Assembly: GCA_951799445.1 (NCBI GenBank)
Contig: OX637291.1
Location: 11,844,501-11,908,500, forward strand
Direction: 5' to 3'
Origin: Pseudisothecium myosuroides
Taxonomy: Eukaryota > Streptophyta > Bryopsida > Hypnales > Lembophyllaceae
Length of the DNA stretch: 64,000 bases
The translations under genes and the position numbers were made by a program. The notes under the pieces are model-generated. The model worked only from the letters and a program-made list of their open reading frames with translations. It had not been told where the DNA came from and ran no database searches. Positions 35,921 through 48,280 of this stretch are shown here, in pieces (within the stretch, counting starts at the first letter, position 1; each line of letters begins with the position of its first letter).

Positions 35921-36851
35921 TTAACCCCTAAAGGACCAAGGCCTTTTTCTGCCAAAAAACACTCAAAACTGCCATATCTATAGCAAAGAGTAAAAAAAAT
36001 TGAAATTTGTTTTTTTTTCATATCTAACCGTAGGATCTTACACCTATCTAGTATGAGAGTATGTGGAAAAAATTTCAAAATTTTTGACCGTACAGATTGC
36101 AAGATATCTGTGTTTAAAGTGAAAAAACCCAGTTTTTCAGCACATTGCAGGACTAGATTTTTTGACTTTGAACATTTTTAACTTAAAATTTTTGCACTAC
36201 AGAGTTTTTGAGCTTTAAATATTTATAGTGGAGAATTGAATTGAGAGTCTAGGAAAAAAAATTCAAAAAAACTTAATTATCATTCTTAAAAAAATTGTTA
36301 AATAGAAGTAGGTACGAGATAGAAGGAAAATCTAAAATATTCATATATTTTAGATGGAATTGAAATGCACTAATCTCAATGGTGAGATTGTTCTAACAAG
36401 GAAACTAAACCATGAAAAAAAAAATTGAAAAATTTGAAAAATTGCATTCAGAAATGAATCCTATAAGTTATTTTTTTCAAGAAGATGCTCTAAATGCCCG
36501 AAAAACAAGAATGTCCGTAACTTTCTCATAACATATCCAAATGAAATGAATTAAAGCTTTCTAGATAGAAAAAAATATAATCTATAAGAAAAAAAATATT
36601 TTTAAAAAAAATTCAAATTTTTGTCCATTTTTTTTTGCTACCTGGGCTGCCTGCCGTCCCTTGCTTTGAGCTTATTTGGTCATAACTTTTTTCTCGGGCA
36701 CCGATTGTGACAAAAATTATATTCTCTCAAAGCTGATTAGTTTTTCTATCTCCAAAAAAAGTTTCAAAAAATCACCACAAAAGTTCAGCCCGTAGGTACC
36801 TGCCCAAAACGCATTTGTCCCCCGAACGGACAATGGTCCTTTAGAGGTTAA
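35921..36851. mobile_element. TTAA-flanked inverted-repeat element, best-preserved ends
   Basis: It begins TTAACCCCTAAAGGACCA and ends TGGTCCTTTAGAGGTTAA. With TTAA taken as the target, the termini are CCCCTAAAGGACCA and CCTCTAAAGGACCA. TTAA targets and CCC/CCY termini are the hallmark of piggyBac-type elements. The 930 bp carry no transposase and share interior blocks with the other members of this family. Confidence 0.72.
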
Positions 36852-37670
36852 AAAGCCGCAAAAGCTAGCTAGCTTGTCCCATGATACATATATTAAAAAA
36901 TTCATATAATTAGTTTTTTAATGCTATTATTGTCCCCAAAGAAATATTATTTCATATATATAATTACATTTTTGGCTTCCTTGTTAAAAAGGCTCCACGA
37001 GTTTTCTACATAAAACAAATTGTATTCCTTGAAATTGAACTAAAGTGCATTATAAGTGATTATAATTAGGGCCATATAATATGGGAGTTGTGTACCTTGG
37101 GTCATTTTTTCTCTCTTCTATTTGAGCAACATAATTTTGTTATTGAGTATCCCACTAGCTATGCACCGCTATTTGGCTTCATGGTTGCGCCTCAATTTGC
37201 ATTTCTCAAGCATTCATACTCATAACACATTATGAATTAATCCCTTAGCGCTCCAACAACCCAACTCTAAATGATGAGCATAGAGGTTCTAAGGGCTTTT
37301 TTGATCCCAAAACTTCTCATTCATCCAAACCAATGCTTCAAGACTTTTTAAAAGTTGCAGTTCTTGTAACTTGAATGATGAAGTTGATGAAATTGAGGTA
37401 AATAATATTTATTTACAGAAATATAAGAAAAAATACGTAAAAATTCAAGAAAGCAGGATTCAAGCACTAACCAAGGGGTTAACAACCTTGCAGTTTGGAA
37501 TGTATACCTGTCCTAGATTTTAGACCACGTGGTCTGAAATCCATATATACCAGTTCTAGAAAATGAATGGAACAATGGAATACCCAATTTAACGAAATAT
37601 TTGTTTAAGCGAACTTTCAAAGTCTCTTGCAATCCGTGGGCCGTCCTCATTCCTCAAGGAGAACCCTGAC
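36852..37670. other. AT-rich gene-free stretch
   Basis: No gene or ordered repeat seen. The tail holds a CCTAGATTTTAGACC block and CCAATTTAACGAAAT near 37575, ends of the TIR family also seen at 15007 and 17250. Confidence 0.4.
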
Positions 37671-38123
37671 TTGATCGATAGTGACCTTCAAAGATATGTA
37701 CCAGTCGATCAGTGTTCACCAAGATACTGTACAGTACTGCGAGGCTCTAGGTTTCTGAAAGAGCTCGAGAGCTCGAGTGAATTAGGTAGAATTCGAAGAG
37801 CTTTCAATTGGGGGAAGCACCGCGGCAGCAGGGACGTGCAGCTAGCTCTCGGAGGAAGAAAAACTGGAACGAACCCTCAGGAGCCCTCGTCTAGGTGTGG
37901 AAATTCAGGCCGAAAATATTCGTCCAGTATGCATGCGCAGCTGTGGGATATCGTGAACCCAGACGGGGAAGATGACGGGGACAAGGAGGCGAGGGATATG
38001 AAGGGCGCCGTAGAAGCGGGGAAGTGGGAGGCGACATTCGACATTCGACATTGACGGCCACGACGACCCCCGAGAGTGCCGGCGCTACTTGCAGAACCGA
38101 ATCGCTCCCAACACTCCTGCTCG
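37671..38123 (+). pseudogene. GC-rich exon-like fragment with a 7 bp expansion frameshift
   Basis: Higher GC and charged, protein-like reading (HAQLWDIVNPDGEDDGDKE) mark a former exon. Three tandem GACATTC/G units (38033-38053) push the frame into a stop. With one unit fewer the frame would run on through DIDGHDDPRECRRYLQN and end at a good donor, CTCG/GTACGT (38123/38124). The family is not recognised and the upstream limit is unclear. Alternatively the locus is live and a different frame is used. Confidence 0.4.
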
Positions 38124-38539
38124 GTACGTGATGGGAGTTTAAGAGCCGCCTCTATAGCTTGCGGATGAAGGTAGTATGTTGTCCACAAGTCGATCAACTT
38201 ACCCCATACCCATTGCAACGTAAACAAGTAAACTCATGCAAGGATCGAATTGGCACTTGCACATGGACAATGAATGCATATGCCGGCTGTGCTTTGCAGC
38301 AAAAGCACTTGGTGCTACCAAAAAGCCAGAATTCCAAAAGGGTAAATATTCTTTTATTAAGACCTCAATCTGGCCTAAATACACAGAGAGCTAGATCGAC
38401 AAGGCCGATCGAAACGACATCAAGACTAATTACAATGCCAGAATCATTGAACGAGACATTCGTCCAGGTAGGCAGCTAGCTACGGGGCGAGTGATCGACC
38501 CTAACAGTACTTAGCTAGTTCAACGCAATTCACTTCAGT

Positions 38540-38938
38540 TCAATTCCAGCCGTGGACCCAGACCGGAGGCTTCCCCGCTTCGCTGCGGTAGAATCCGTCG
38601 GGACGCACATGCCACTCGCAGTGCTTGCAAGGGCGAGTCCGCTGCCCGAGCGCGCCGGTGTCTTTCCAAACGTCGAAGATGGGGGTGTGAGAGCCCCAGC
38701 CAAAGCGGCACCAGAAGAGCGTGTTCCTCAAGTAGTTGGGCGCGAAGCCCCAGCCGTACTTGCCCCCGGGGAGCAGCTGGTGCTCGCCCAAGTCATTGTT
38801 TTTGGATTGGCAGTGCAGCAGAATTGGCTGCCCCACCTCGTTGAAAATATTCACGTCCGCCTTGCTCGCGCTCGCAGTCGTCGCAGCCACGAGGACCACC
38901 AGGGCCACCGCGGCCATGATGACGTTCATTCTTCCCAT
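38540..38938 (-). CDS. Gene D: secreted S1/S-protein-homologue family protein
   Basis: 132-residue twin of gene A within copy 2. In the mature region it differs only at two positions (Lys71 to Arg, Glu99 to Gly); the signal peptide is identical. All four cysteines (43, 77, 104, 107) and the HCQSKNNDLGEH block are intact, so both duplicates appear functional. The frame is open upstream to 39025, but I place the start at MGRMNV for the reasons given for gene A. A coding-strand AATAAAA lies at about 38351-38357. Confidence 0.9.
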   Translation of the reverse strand: MGRMNVIMAAVALVVLVAATTASASKADVNIFNEVGQPILLHCQSKNNDLGEHQLLPGGKYGWGFAPNYLRNTLFWCRFGWGSHTPIFDVWKDTGALGQRTRPCKHCEWHVRPDGFYRSEAGKPPVWVHGWN

Positions 38939-39423
38939 TCTTGCTGCTGGAATCCGCCCCAGGTGCTCAAGCATCCAATTCAATTCGATCTGCAACGTAC
39001 CCCGGAGCAATCCACAATTCAGCACACTGTAATTAAGGTTACTGCATCACAGGAGACTTCGAAACATGTAAGCTCAGATGTAGAAGACTACAGTAAATAT
39101 GAACCTTAAATGAGCAAGAACTCACTACCAGCATCAGTGACGATAGTTAAGCAAGAACATAATTATGCCGAGACAACCTAAAACAACTTTGTGGGGGTGG
39201 AAAAATCATGCTACATTGCTACCGCACTAATTGGAAAAAAAAGACATGACTCATAAATATGAAAATCAACGTAAATGATGAGACTCTTAGAAATAGTTGC
39301 ACTAACTTGGCCACACTCACTACACGGCCTAAGAGGAGAGAAGAAAAGAGAAGAGCAAAGAGATGACCTTGCCACACTCACAACAAACCTTTGAAGAGTG
39401 AATAGAGGGTCTGAGGGAAGTCC

Positions 39424-39430
39424 TTTTATA
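39424..39430 (-). promoter_or_regulatory. TATA box of gene D
   Basis: TATAAAA on the minus strand in the same CTTGCAAGTATAAAA context as genes A and C. A donor-like CCAAGTTAGT follows near 39300. Confidence 0.5.
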
Positions 39431-40021
39431 CTTGCAAGAGCATCCTTGTTTTCCGATTGTCTAGTGGTTAGTAGTTATCCATTTGCAAATGTTCATCTTT
39501 GGTAGATATATCAAAACATGACATGTCAAGCATTGGTTGGCTTATCGTAGTTGAGATAAGATTAAATCCGATATATGTTGATCAAAGAATCTCGAAATCT
39601 TTGGGGTCGTGCTAATCAGTCAAGTCCAAGATGATTCAACAAGATTAAACACAACCCAAGATGGTTCAACGGGTTTAACGGGATTTGATCTCTATGAATT
39701 GTCTCTTTGACCGTTGAAAGATTTTCAACACACTTTTGATTTTCAATGACAATGAAACGTTCCTTAGAATCCTTTCAAGAATATTTTGGGATAGAGAATA
39801 GGAGACGGAAGCTTCTTCAACAACTTCGGGCCCTTGACCAATTGACCCGCAATATAGGTTAAGCTAGTCCCCTTTTATTGAAGCTTAGACCTATCTTATG
39901 TACCAATCTTAATTAATTATTTGTGTATTTTTGGAATCATTTAAACAGTTCACTACAAAATTATTCTTTATAAGCATCTTAGCAAGGTTTTCAAAAAACT
40001 TTTCATTATTTAACAATATAA

Positions 40022-40738
40022 GGGTCGTTGCAAGAAACATTGGTACTATTTAATATTTTGTCACAAAGAGAGTGCTGGAGCTTTCTTCACAATAACTCCT
40101 GAAGCATGACTTGTATAAGCTTGAAATTTTTATTGGAGATGTTTTTTTTGAAGATAATTATATTTCATATATTTTAGAAATTTAGAAAAATAATTTTAAT
40201 TTTAATTTAATTTTAATTATTTTATCAAATTTTCAATTTTAGATGTTTTTAGTATTATGGAGTACCCAAAATTAATGATCTAAAGCTGAAATTTTGGTAG
40301 TCTATTTTCATATTAGGTTGGCATGTTCCTACCAAGGGGTGTTTAAAATATATTATTTTATATCCTCCATATTTGTGGAAATAGGGGTCCTTTGCGCTTG
40401 CACTTCTCAATACTAAAGATGGTTTTTAGATCATTTTTTTGTGAAATCTTTTTATCGTAAAGTTCTCCCAAATGGCTAATTTTTAATTTCTTTGTAAATT
40501 ATTTTTCCTTTTCCTTACAAATTAAAACATGAACGTATTTATTTTCTTGCAATTCTACTATTTTCTAGTTCTCCTACCTGAAAGCTTTTTTTTATGCTTT
40601 TCCTTCATAGGATACCTTTTTTTTATAGGTCTATATACTAAATATATTTTTAAAATTTTATAATTTTATAATATACTAAAAAAAAGGTTGAAAATTGACA
40701 AAGTGGTACAAATTGGGCAAGTCATTTTTGCAATCACC
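40022..40738. mobile_element. MITE-like element, GGGTSRTTGCAAGAA family (copy-2 allele)
   Basis: Same element and same TATAA flanks as 1690-2407. Confidence 0.72.
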
Positions 40739-40840
40739 TATAAAATAATGAAAATGGTTATTTAGAAATCTTCCAAGACTAAAAGCGTATTATTGAAGTA
40801 AATCAAGGATAAGCCCCATGAAAGTTGTATTAGGACAGAT

Positions 40841-41583
40841 GGGTCATTGCAAGAAAGACCGGTACTGAAACATTGTCACAAAGCGAGTGCGGAAGCTTCC
40901 TTTTGCTATAACTTTTGCAGCAAGACTCGCATGAATTTGGAATTTTTATTGGAGATGCCTCTCTTGAGTTTAAACATATGTTATATTTTTCAGAAATTTT
41001 CAAAAATCATTTTATATTTAAAAATCATTTAAACTAATATGTCACGTTTTGAGTTTTAAGGGGTTTTAGTACTATGGAGTCCCCAAATTTAATGATTTGG
41101 AGCTGAAATGTCTATGGTCTATTGCCATAGTAGGAAGTCATATTCCTTCCAAGGGGCATTAAAAAAATTAATATTTTATGTCCTCTACGTCCATTCAAAG
41201 AAAGCTCCCTTGAGCGCGCAATTCTGAATGTTGAAGATGGTTTCAAGTTAATTTTTTTGGTGAAATCTCTTCAAAATAAAATCTTTACAAATGGCCAATT
41301 TTTAGTTTCTTTGAAAATTGTTTTTCCTATTTTGTACAAATTAAAACGTCGAACTATGTATTTTCTTCAAAATTTCAGCTCACACGTTTTTGTAAATAAC
41401 TTTTTTTCTAGATTTATTTTAGGTATGAAATTTTGGTGATATGCTGTTTCTAGTGTTATACTAATTATCCTTATTTTATTTTATTTTAAAAAATTAATAT
41501 GCAAAAAAGCTCATAGTATTGGGAGTACTAGCTGAAAACAACCAAAGTGGAACAAAAACAGCCAGTCATTCTTGCAACGACCC
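40841..41583. mobile_element. GGGTSRTTGCAAGAA-family insertion, copy 2 only
   Basis: It starts GGGTCATTGCAAGAAAGACC and ends ATTCTTGCAACGACC(C). CAGAT flanks both sides, while copy 1 (about 2507-2515) has the uninterrupted GGACAGATGGGCTC. This is a 5-base duplication (or 4, depending on the last C). It is closely similar to 50755-51497. The plus-strand ORFs inside are AT-rich and not gene-like. Confidence 0.8.
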
Positions 41584-43877
41584 AGATGGGCTCATGAACC
41601 ATAAGAAGTTCATAAAAAAAACTTTATAGGGAAAGAGTCAAAAGACCTTTAAATATGTGTCTGGTCTAGATTTCCGTTGTACTGCTATTCTATTCTCTAA
41701 CTACAATTGTTTTCATTTTCATAAAAAATAACAGAAATTAGGAAAGTAAGTTATCAAAGATTCTTCCAATACTCTTCAATGATCAAAGTTTGTCAAATGT
41801 TTGAAAGTTTTGGTAAGGAATTTTTTATTCTCTTACAATAATAAAAGGTTCTTTTATTCAAACTATTTCAACGTTAACTTTGCTAAATTGAAAGGATATT
41901 CAAATAAGTTAAACATATATAGACTTTTTAACACCTAATGGATTAGAAGAGTACTAGAAGATCGTTTGAATTTCTAGTTTGTAAAGATGTATCATAAAAT
42001 ATAACTTAGAAGGATAACATAATGATGGATTATAACAAATGTTTTTAAATATAACTATAAACCATATCCATATATTTAAATTAACTACTGCATTAAGTCA
42101 ATAACCAATAATTTTCAATAAAATTTGAAAAGAAGAATTGAAAATTCCATCTAAAAAAAGATAATGTTTCACTTCTAAAGTTTGTAATAATACAATGCAA
42201 AAAATGCTCTTATAAACATTATGTTAATTCATTTTTGAATTCTTAGTTCAAAAAAGAAATTGCTAGCTAAACTTCTTATTTTTTAAAGTGGCTTTTGAAC
42301 TATTTAACCCTTTTGTTCCTTTAGTTAAGGAATTTATGATTTATTTTCCCTTCTATCTTGTACTTACATCAAAGGAACAATATTTTAAAGAATGAAAACC
42401 AATTTTTTTTTAAATTTTTGTAGAACATCAATTCAATACTTTTGCATAAAAAATTGAATTTAAAATTCAAAGTGCCATCATAGTTTTGAACTTCAATCAA
42501 TGCAGGCATTGCAGGGGATCTTTTGTTTTTTGTGAATCAATTGAAGGCTCCTTAATTCATTGTAGAACATCAATCTTGAACATGAGCTTGCCTGTGTATT
42601 GTGTGCCTTTATAACATGAATATATTCTTAAACATTATAGTAATCATACTCATCATAGAGTTGAAGGATCCCTTGCCTTTCCATTCAAAAATATTATGGC
42701 AAAAAATTTAAGTTAACTAGGACAATTCAAAGGCTTATAATTTTAGTATGACAAGGTGCAAACAAAAAACTCCTTCACTTTAAATGCCAATATTGTGCAA
42801 TCTATAAAGTCAAAGTTTTTGAAATTTCTTCCATACATTTTCATACTTAGTCTATTGTAGATTTACTTTAGTTTGAGGCTAGATAGGCAATAAAAAAATT
42901 TATTTAAATTTTGGCACTTTATACTAGAAAAAGCAGTTCACAATGGAAATTAAAGAAAAAAGATCTTGGAATTTTAGCAATAAGCAAACAAAACATGCCT
43001 CATACAATCAAATTGTCAACATTCAAATGTCTCAATAGAATTGGACGGCTTATATTTACAACATCATAAATTTAAACAATTCATATTGTCATTTATTAAA
43101 TAAGAAAATGAAGATAATTAAATTTTGGAGATTTTTTCACACAAAGAAATTAATATAGTTGTGGCAAAAAAGTATGCAACAATAATCTATATGTAATATT
43201 AGTCTATACTTCTATATGCATTGGATTCTACTTAGAATGTATAATTGTAGGCTACCTTAAGATCTCCACAATCATGAAGGCAATGTAGACTAAAGAATCT
43301 ACATTGAAATTGTATAAAATCCTTGAGGATGGGTATCCACTTTAAATAGTTTAATGCAATATAACTCAAAAAAAAAGATATTGAATTTATAAGTAATATT
43401 TTATAAAAAGCCATTGAAACTTTAAAAAATAGTCAAGCCAAGAGGAGATTTTACATAAGTTAGTAGTTTGTATTACTAGAAAGTTCTCACTACAAAAACA
43501 CATATGGAGTATATCTTTTGTACTACATAATATAGTGTAAATCTCATATAAAATTCATATAAATTAAATTGAAAATAAAAATATATCTTAAACTAAAAAT
43601 GTAATATATTAAAATTAGTAATTATTAGTAATAATAATAAAACTTCCAAGACATAGGATATTTCAACATTTGTAATAATTATCAATATATATTTTTGAAT
43701 TAAAAATATTAATATTTAGAGTCTAAAATAAAGGTCTTTTATCAAATTGTGTTATTTTATAATATATTTGTCTTTTGAAATGGAATGAATGCCTTCTAAG
43801 ATCCCAAAAATATGCAAAAATACAATTTTCTAAAATGATACTAAAATCTTTGTTTTTTGATATATTTTTACTAACTA

Positions 43878-44687
43878 CTAGCGGTTGGTGCTTGCTTTGC
43901 TACGCATTCATCATTAGAATTTTATTATACTTTTGATGTATTAGATAAAATGCAGAACAAAAATTTCAATAAACTTTTAAATAAAAATTACTAAAATCTT
44001 GCTATTATTATTTTATAAGTAAGCATATGTAGAAATGTACAATAGAAATTTATTGACTGATAAATATACTAAACCCAATGGTGAATACTATAAAAGATAC
44101 ACATACATTATAATGCATTAGAAATTTGACTCAATTGTTACAAACAATGGCAATCCAAATGGAAGAATTGAAAAGAAGAACTTGTAAATCTCAAAAACTT
44201 TGTGAACAATATAATTGTTGTGAAATCAAAAATCACTTTTGTTCAATAAATTTCTCAAATCATTTGGTAGTAGCAATAGAAAATTGAAATCATGAAAACT
44301 CAAAGCTCATAAAAGCACAAAATCATAGAAGTTCAAAGAAGTATAAAGCCAAGAGAAGCAATGGAATTGCTACCTCTATAATATCACCCTATGGATCCTC
44401 TTTAATATCACCTTAATTGCAATGACTACACTATTTTTCTAATATCACCCTTTGTAGAAAGTGATATTAGAAAGGTAATTGCAAACTGCTACTCGATTCC
44501 TATAATATCACATTGTGTGAAAATACAATTTCTATATGTGCATGATTGAAAATACTTTTACAAAATATTTAAAATAATCATTTTAAAGACTTATTGAAAT
44601 CATTATCGTGCATTCTATTCAAATATATCAAAATTTTATCAATATGTGATACAATGAATGCGTAGCATAGCGAGCACGAGCCCCTAG
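43878..44687. mobile_element. 810 bp TIR element, copy 2 only
   Basis: The termini are CTAGCGGTTGGTGCTTGC and, inverted, CTAGGGGCTCGTGCTCGC, both followed by a conserved TGCTACGCATTCAT. Copy 1 at about 4815 lacks it. TA lies on both sides. Inside, TAATATCACC recurs several times. No ORF. Confidence 0.7.
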
Positions 44688-45294
44688 TATTAATAATACC
44701 ATTTGTGATATTACAGAGGGGCTTATTATTTTAGTAGTATGATAGTCTTATGGTCATTTAAAAAAATAAAAAACCACTTGAAATTGCCATTTTTATCGCA
44801 AAGAGCAAAAAAACTTGAATTTTTTTTTAATATATAACTATAGGAGCTTGCACTAGAATAGTATAAGAATGTATGGAAGAAGTTCTTAGAAGCTTAAATT
44901 GAGTATATTTCAAGATATTTGCTTTTAAAGTGAAAGAAATTGTTATTTCTTACATTTTGTGGGACTAGATTATAAGATTTTAAATCTTTATAACTTAAAA
45001 AATAGTTTAACTTCAAATTTTGAATTAAATTTTTTTATATTGAATAATTGAGTTGAGAATTTAGGAAAAAATCTCCATAATAAAAATTTGGTTTTCAATC
45101 TTGAATTTAAAAAAAAAAATAGAAGTGGATATAAGAAAGAAGGAAGGTAATTGCAAGAAACACTTGCTCATTTTGTTGCGTTTCACAATACTCATGCTTT
45201 TTTTTTCTAGAGTATTTAAATTATTCTTTTTTAAATTTAAATTTAAATTTTTTTAGTTTAAATTTTTTTTAAACATAGACAATGTATACAACCT

Positions 45295-46884
45295 TTAATC
45301 TCTAAAGTTCCTTGACTATGTTTTTGCCAAAAACGCTCCAAAGCAGTCATTCCTAGTACAAATATCAAATTTTAGGAAAAAGACATTTTTGAACACATCT
45401 AACCATATGATCTTATAGTACATAGGTTTGAAAAGATGTGGAAATTTTTCAGAATTTCCACCGTGTAGATTGCAAGGTAAGAGCGTTTAAATTGACAAAA
45501 ATCCTTTTTCTGGCCTTGAGAAAAACAAGGCAGCTGCACTTCACAAGGTCACATTTGTATGAAAAATTGTCCTTGTTGGTAGTACTTCTTTGGATTCATT
45601 CTTCACGGCAAGTTGGCTACATGCTTGAAAAATTTCAAATCATTTGGAATTGTACAACGCATAGGAAAAAATAGTAAGTAGAAAGAAGTAGAGAATGCTT
45701 CAAAATACTAAATTGATAAGAATTACTCCCTTTGTTTCACAAAAAGACAAGGATTCATGCGTTTTTTTTGTTTCAAAATAAAACACGGACTGTGGTTCTT
45801 CATGCACTCCAAGCATTGAATGAAGGATCGTTTTGTATGAAATCAAAGTAGTTGCTATGAGCAAGGAAGAACTGTGGTAAACAGAGCTTGCAAACATGCT
45901 TTCATGAATTTAGCAAAGTATGCAGTTCATGCAAAGGCTGTGTTGTACACAGAAGTATGCAACTGAAACAAGGAAACAACATACACTGGAATCGATCGGA
46001 GAGGACCATTGTATACTTTGTGCTCAGGACTACAAACGTTGTTGAACAGGACACGTTGAAGTGCTTCGACATTGTGGTGACAATGTGAATTGTCAATGTG
46101 AGGTGCTTCTCGAGCCATGAAAAAAGACAATCGTTGATCGGAAGAGCTATACAGAGAACGTTTCACAATACCCAAGGGTTTCTGCGCCAAAGCGTCACAG
46201 AAGCTTTATGTGCTCCCTCGATTACCGTGTTTCCTCTTCCAAAAGCGCATAGACTCTTTGGAAAGCATATTACTTGCAACATTAGTGTGTTAACTATCCT
46301 GTAAACATGTTACAGCTCTAAAATTCCCAGAATTCGCGTTAAGTTAGCACCTTCTTTGAAACCCGGGTTTTTTTGTGAAACAGAGGGAGTACTTATGAAA
46401 TTGAAAAATGCCAATCTCAATGTTCTTAATGTTATAGTAAACAATCTACATCCTATGATTCTATTTTTTTCAAAAGAATATTGAAAATTGAGTGAAATAA
46501 TCAACTTCAAAGTTTATTTTAGAGTAGAAAATCCATAACTACCTGCAAACTAAAACTCCTCATAACTTTCATTTCATTGATCAAAATGGAATGATTCAAA
46601 GCTTTCTATGTATACAACAATCTTAAAAACCAATTTTAAATTTTTGTTTCTGAAATATAGTGATTTTTTTTGGTCTGCCTAGACTACTTGGCCAAAAAAA
46701 TTGTTACATATTATACAATAATTTTTTACCCATGTAGTCAAAAGTTATGAAAATTGTTGGGCCTTAAAGGGAAAAATTCATCTTTATGTTGTGTGAAATT
46801 TTCAAAGCCAAAAAATCCATCTGTAGTGAGCTGCCTAAAATTGCTATGTAGCCAAAAAATACAACTTAGTCCTTCAGAGGTTAG
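45295..46884. mobile_element. TTAA-family element of copy 2, carrying a nested Stowaway-like element
   Basis: It begins TTAATCTCTAAAGTTCC and ends CCTTCAGAGGTTAG. It corresponds to 5575-6498 with the 664 bp insertion at 45726 added. Confidence 0.6.
45726..46389. mobile_element. Stowaway/mariner-like element with TA duplication
   Basis: The ends CTCCCTTTGTTTCAC and GTGAAACAGAGGGAG are the classical Stowaway terminus (CTCCCTC...). TA lies on each side. Copy 1 (about 6005) shows the empty site GAATTTACTTATG. At 664 bp it is long for a Stowaway MITE and less AT-rich inside. The short ORFs (for example 45927-46190 minus, 46098-46304 plus) do not look like mariner transposase. Confidence 0.85.
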
Positions 46885-47969
46885 AATGAAGGCAACCAAC
46901 AAAAGAAAAGCATTGAAAAATTCTTTAAGTAAGAAAACTATAAAATTGCCAAATCTCAATAAAATAGATACTTCACTGTTTTAATTAGGAAAAAATAGGA
47001 AAATAATAAATAAATAAAAATTGTCCATTTGTAGGCTTGTAGCAGTTTTATGGAGATGATCATTCTCCAAAAAAAGCACCAAATTAATATTTCATATATT
47101 TCAAAATGCATGTAGAAAAAACTCACTTTATAGATTTCCACACAACATGTGATTAATTGTTTTTAGAAATCCTTTGAACGGTAGCTAAAAGTTTACTAGA
47201 AGACCAACCTTTCCAAATTTCAGCTTTAAATATGTTTTTTGGGATATTCATTTTGTTCCAAAAAACCCAAAATTGGCATATGTGACAAAAATTATGGGCT
47301 ATTTTTGGACACTAAAACGTTTTTCAAAATGCTTACCAATATTATATTCAAATGGCTTGACTTCTAAGTGTTTCAAATCAATTTTTGAAAGACTTAGAAT
47401 TACATCTCGGAATCAAGTAGCAAAATAAGCATTGGAGATGAAATTACAATGTTCATCATCTTGTAAAAAAAATTATTATTTTTTAATAATTGACAAAGCC
47501 ATTCTTTTTCAATAAGCATCAAACATTGGCAAAATTTGCAATATGTTGAAAATTTAAAATTGCAATCTACAAGCCTATTCTGCGCTCTGTTGAATCCAAG
47601 GCAAATAAATAACACAAAGACACCACAAGAGATAGTGCTTTGTGATTTCTTCACTTGTACAAATTCAAGTCTAAAATTGCAAAAAATTGTGTTATTTCTT
47701 TATAAAATGCATTAAAGATAACATATTTATTTGTTTTGAATCTAAAGCAAGTAAATAACACAAAATATTAGAAAAAAATTCAGGTTATGGGAGGATTGCT
47801 TTCTTGCAAGAAAATGTGCAATTACAAGAAATATCAATCCAAATTGGGCGTAAGAGAATCTATAAAGTGAACAGTTAGCTAATGTGCCCTGTCGGATTTT
47901 CAATATAAAAAAAAATTATCATTATTATTATTTTAATTAAAAAACTAAATTATTTCACTGTATTTACAC

Positions 47970-48280
47970 ACCTGCCAAAACTAAAACGGCCCTCTACAGG
48001 GCCCAAATTTTCTATAATGACAATTCACACACCACAAGATTGAGTGTTTTGTGATTTTTTTACTGATACAAATTTAAGTCTAAAATTTTAGAGAATTATA
48101 CAATTTCTATATAATAAAAAAACGACATCAAAAAGAATTGCAACAATAATCTATTGGTCTTGAATTTTTGCATTATTTCAAATGGATGTTAAATGAAACT
48201 CTATCAATCTTGTATTCAACACAATTATATTGAACACTATGAAAATAGTATATTTAAAAGCATGCATTGCAAGCAACCAG
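47970..48280. other. Copy-2 sequence absent from copy 1
   Basis: About 310 bases (containing ACGGCCCTCTACAGGGCCC) lie between TATTTACACA and GAATATGGG, where copy 1 (about 7580-7590) has only CACAACGAGG. Part of it repeats the preceding CACCACAAGA and CAAGTCTAAAATT block. No terminal repeats seen; it could be an insertion here or a deletion in copy 1. Confidence 0.5.

Noticed and set aside
45888..46304. Overlapping ORFs inside the Stowaway-like element, considered as mariner transposase
   Set aside because: Frames overlap on both strands and no DDE/D-type motif or helix-turn-helix can be seen.
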